Assembly: GCA_002721365.1 (NCBI GenBank)
Contig: PBKC01000023.1
Location: forward strand, 1 to 35,457
DNA: 35,457 nt
Direction: 5' to 3'
DNA from: Rhodospirillaceae bacterium
GTDB taxonomy: Bacteria; Pseudomonadota; Alphaproteobacteria; GCA-2721365
Each line of letters opens with the position of its first letter. Within the stretch, counting starts at the first letter, position 1. This document shows positions 33,008 to 35,457 of this stretch, in pieces. The notes under the pieces were generated by a model. That model was not told the DNA's origin and did no database searches. It saw nothing but the letters and a program-made list of their open reading frames with translations. A program made the translations under genes and the position numbers.

Positions 33008-34414
33008 ATGAACGACACCCGCTATGACGTCGTGGTCATCGGCGCCGGGCCGGGCGGCTATGTCTGCGCCATCCGGGCCGCTCAGCTCGGCCTGAAGACC
33101 GCCTGTGTCGAATCGCGCGAGACGCTGGGCGGTACCTGCCTCAACGTCGGCTGCATCCCGTCGAAGGCTTTGCTTCAGGCGTCCGAGCATTTCGACGAAG
33201 CGAAACATCATTTCGCTGATTTCGGGATCAAGACCGGGGATCTCGAAGTCGATCTGTCCAAGATGATGGACAAGAAGGACAAGGTCGTCTCGACGCTGAC
33301 GAAAGGCGTCGAGGGCCTGTTCAAGAAGAACAAGGTCACCTGGCTGAAGGGCGAGGGTCGCATCACCGGCAAGCATCAGGTGACGGTCCGTGGGAGCGAC
33401 GGCAGCACCCAATCGGTGCAGACCGAGAACATCGTCATCGCCACCGGTTCGGTGCCGGTGAGCCTTCCCGGCATCAAGGTCGACGAGAAGCGGATCGTCA
33501 GCTCGACCGGAGCGCTGTCGCTGGACAAGGTGCCGGAGAAGCTGATCATCGTCGGCAGCGGCTATATCGGACTGGAGCTGGGCTCGGTGTGGCGGCGGCT
33601 CGGCGCCGAGGTGACGGTGCTCGAATTCCTCGACCACATCTGCCCGACGATGGACCGGACGCTCGGCAAGCAGTACCAGCGCCTCCTGGAGCGGCAGGGC
33701 TTCAAGTTCGAGCTGTCGGCGCGGGTCACCGGCGCCACGGCCGGCAAGAAGAATGTCAAAGTGACGGTCAAGGACAAGGACGGCAACGACAGCGAACGCG
33801 ACGCCGATGTCGTGCTGGTCGCCGTCGGCCGCCGCGCCTTCACCGACGGTCTCGGCGTCGACGATGCCGGCGTCACCAGCGACGAGAAGGGGCGCATCGA
33901 CGTCGATGCCCATTTCCGCTCGAACATCCCGAACATCTACGCGATCGGCGACGTCATCCAGGGCCCCATGCTCGCCCACAAGGCGGAGGACGAGGGCGTC
34001 GCCGTGGCCGAGATCATCGCCGGCCAGGCCGGCCATGTGAACTACGGTGCGATTCCCTCGGTGGTCTACACCGAGCCCGAGGCCGCCTGGGTCGGCAAGA
34101 CCGAGGAGGAGGTGAAGGCCTCCGGCGTCGCCTACAAGGTCGGCACGTTCAACTTCCGCGCCAACGGCCGGGCGCTGACCCTGGGCTCGGTCGACGGGCT
34201 GGTGAAGATCATCGCCGACAAGGCGACCGACCGGGTGCTCGGCGTCCACATCCTCGGCCACGACGCCAGCAGCCTGATCGGCGAAGCGGTGCTGGCGATG
34301 GAGTACGGAGCCTCGGCCGAGGACATCGCCCGCACCTGCCACGCCCATCCGACCTTGAGCGAGGCGGTCAAGGAAGCCGCCATGGACGTCGACAAGCGCG
34401 CCATCCACTCGTGA
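33008..34414 (+). CDS. lpdA: Dihydrolipoyl dehydrogenase (E3)
   Basis: The 468-residue flavoprotein disulfide reductase has the FAD motif VIGAGPGGYVCA (10-21) and redox-active Cys44/Cys49 in GGTCLNVGCIPSK. The NAD-binding motif VGSGYIGLELGSVW, the second FAD motif IYAIGDV and the catalytic His447/Glu452 (in HAHPTLSEA) are all present. It reoxidises the E2 dihydrolipoyl group and gives NADH. ATG 33008 has GGGGGA upstream. The 87-bp gap with a small inverted repeat before it may permit separate control. Convergent with the recombinase gene, 8 bp between stops. Confidence 0.97.
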   Translation: MNDTRYDVVVIGAGPGGYVCAIRAAQLGLKTACVESRETLGGTCLNVGCIPSKALLQASEHFDEAKHHFADFGIKTGDLEVDLSKMMDKKDKVVSTLTKGVEGLFKKNKVTWLKGEGRITGKHQVTVRGSDGSTQSVQTENIVIATGSVPVSLPGIKVDEKRIVSSTGALSLDKVPEKLIIVGSGYIGLELGSVWRRLGAEVTVLEFLDHICPTMDRTLGKQYQRLLERQGFKFELSARVTGATAGKKNVKVTVKDKDGNDSERDADVVLVAVGRRAFTDGLGVDDAGVTSDEKGRIDVDAHFRSNIPNIYAIGDVIQGPMLAHKAEDEGVAVAEIIAGQAGHVNYGAIPSVVYTEPEAAWVGKTEEEVKASGVAYKVGTFNFRANGRALTLGSVDGLVKIIADKATDRVLGVHILGHDASSLIGEAVLAMEYGASAEDIARTCHAHPTLSEAVKEAAMDVDKRAIHS

Positions 34415-34422
34415 TCGCGGCC

Positions 34423-35457
<1,035 letters not shown>

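Noticed and set aside
32201..34408. Minus-strand open frame of about 735 codons
   Set aside because: It is antisense to sucB and lpdA, which are full-length with intact catalytic residues; the His/Asp/Arg-rich translation matches no family.

Overview
The window is a GC-rich (roughly two thirds G+C), gene-dense piece of an alphaproteobacterial chromosome, most like a Rhodospirillales-type organism. This rests on the mdh-sucCDAB-lpdA order with a ZapE-type ATPase gene upstream and a XerC-type recombinase gene downstream, a CoA-acylating methylmalonate-semialdehyde dehydrogenase, and an exosortase-A exopolysaccharide locus. There is no rRNA, tRNA, CRISPR array or insertion sequence that I can recognise. 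The last 50 bases are a pure C homopolymer, which looks like a contig-end artefact.

Region 1 (1-3647, minus strand) is a compact four-gene unit: a stand-alone amino-acid-type adenylation enzyme, a small prephenate decarboxylase/dehydratase-fold protein that resembles BacA of bacilysin synthesis, a 2-oxoglutarate/Fe(II) dioxygenase of the free-amino-acid hydroxylase type, and a protein of unknown function cut by the window edge. Together they look like a small pathway for making and activating an unusual shikimate-derived or hydroxylated amino acid. I do not recognise this combination, and it is the best candidate for an undescribed system. An AT-rich intergenic region at 3648-3864 separates it from the next, divergent gene.

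Region 2 (3865-6010, plus strand) holds a secreted pentapeptide-repeat protein and a TPR-glycosyltransferase-like protein. Region 3 (6021-19881, minus strand) is an almost uninterrupted exosortase A (XrtA/EpsH1) exopolysaccharide operon. In transcription order it encodes a GNAT-like acyltransferase, export lipoprotein, chain-length determinant, tyrosine autokinase, outer-membrane beta-barrel, AAA ATPase, polysaccharide deacetylase, FemAB-like transferase, glycosyltransferase, exosortase fused to EpsI, and an asparagine-synthase-type amidotransferase. The products would span the inner membrane, periplasm and outer membrane to build, modify and export a polysaccharide. The priming transferase, flippase, polymerase and any PEP-CTERM substrate are not in the window. 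A second GNAT-like gene (19903-20979) diverges from the first across only about 20 bp.

Region 4 (21006-25425, plus strand) holds a short putative membrane protein followed by a strong hairpin, an orphan TRAP-type solute-binding protein, mmsA and zapE. Region 5 (25548-34414, plus strand) is the TCA-cycle operon mdh, sucC, sucD, sucA, sucB, lpdA: malate dehydrogenase, succinyl-CoA synthetase and the whole 2-oxoglutarate dehydrogenase complex. It converges on a XerC-like recombinase gene (minus) whose 5' end runs into the poly-C tract.

Many very long open frames lie opposite these genes, up to about 1300 codons. They are the usual GC-rich antisense shadows and were left out.
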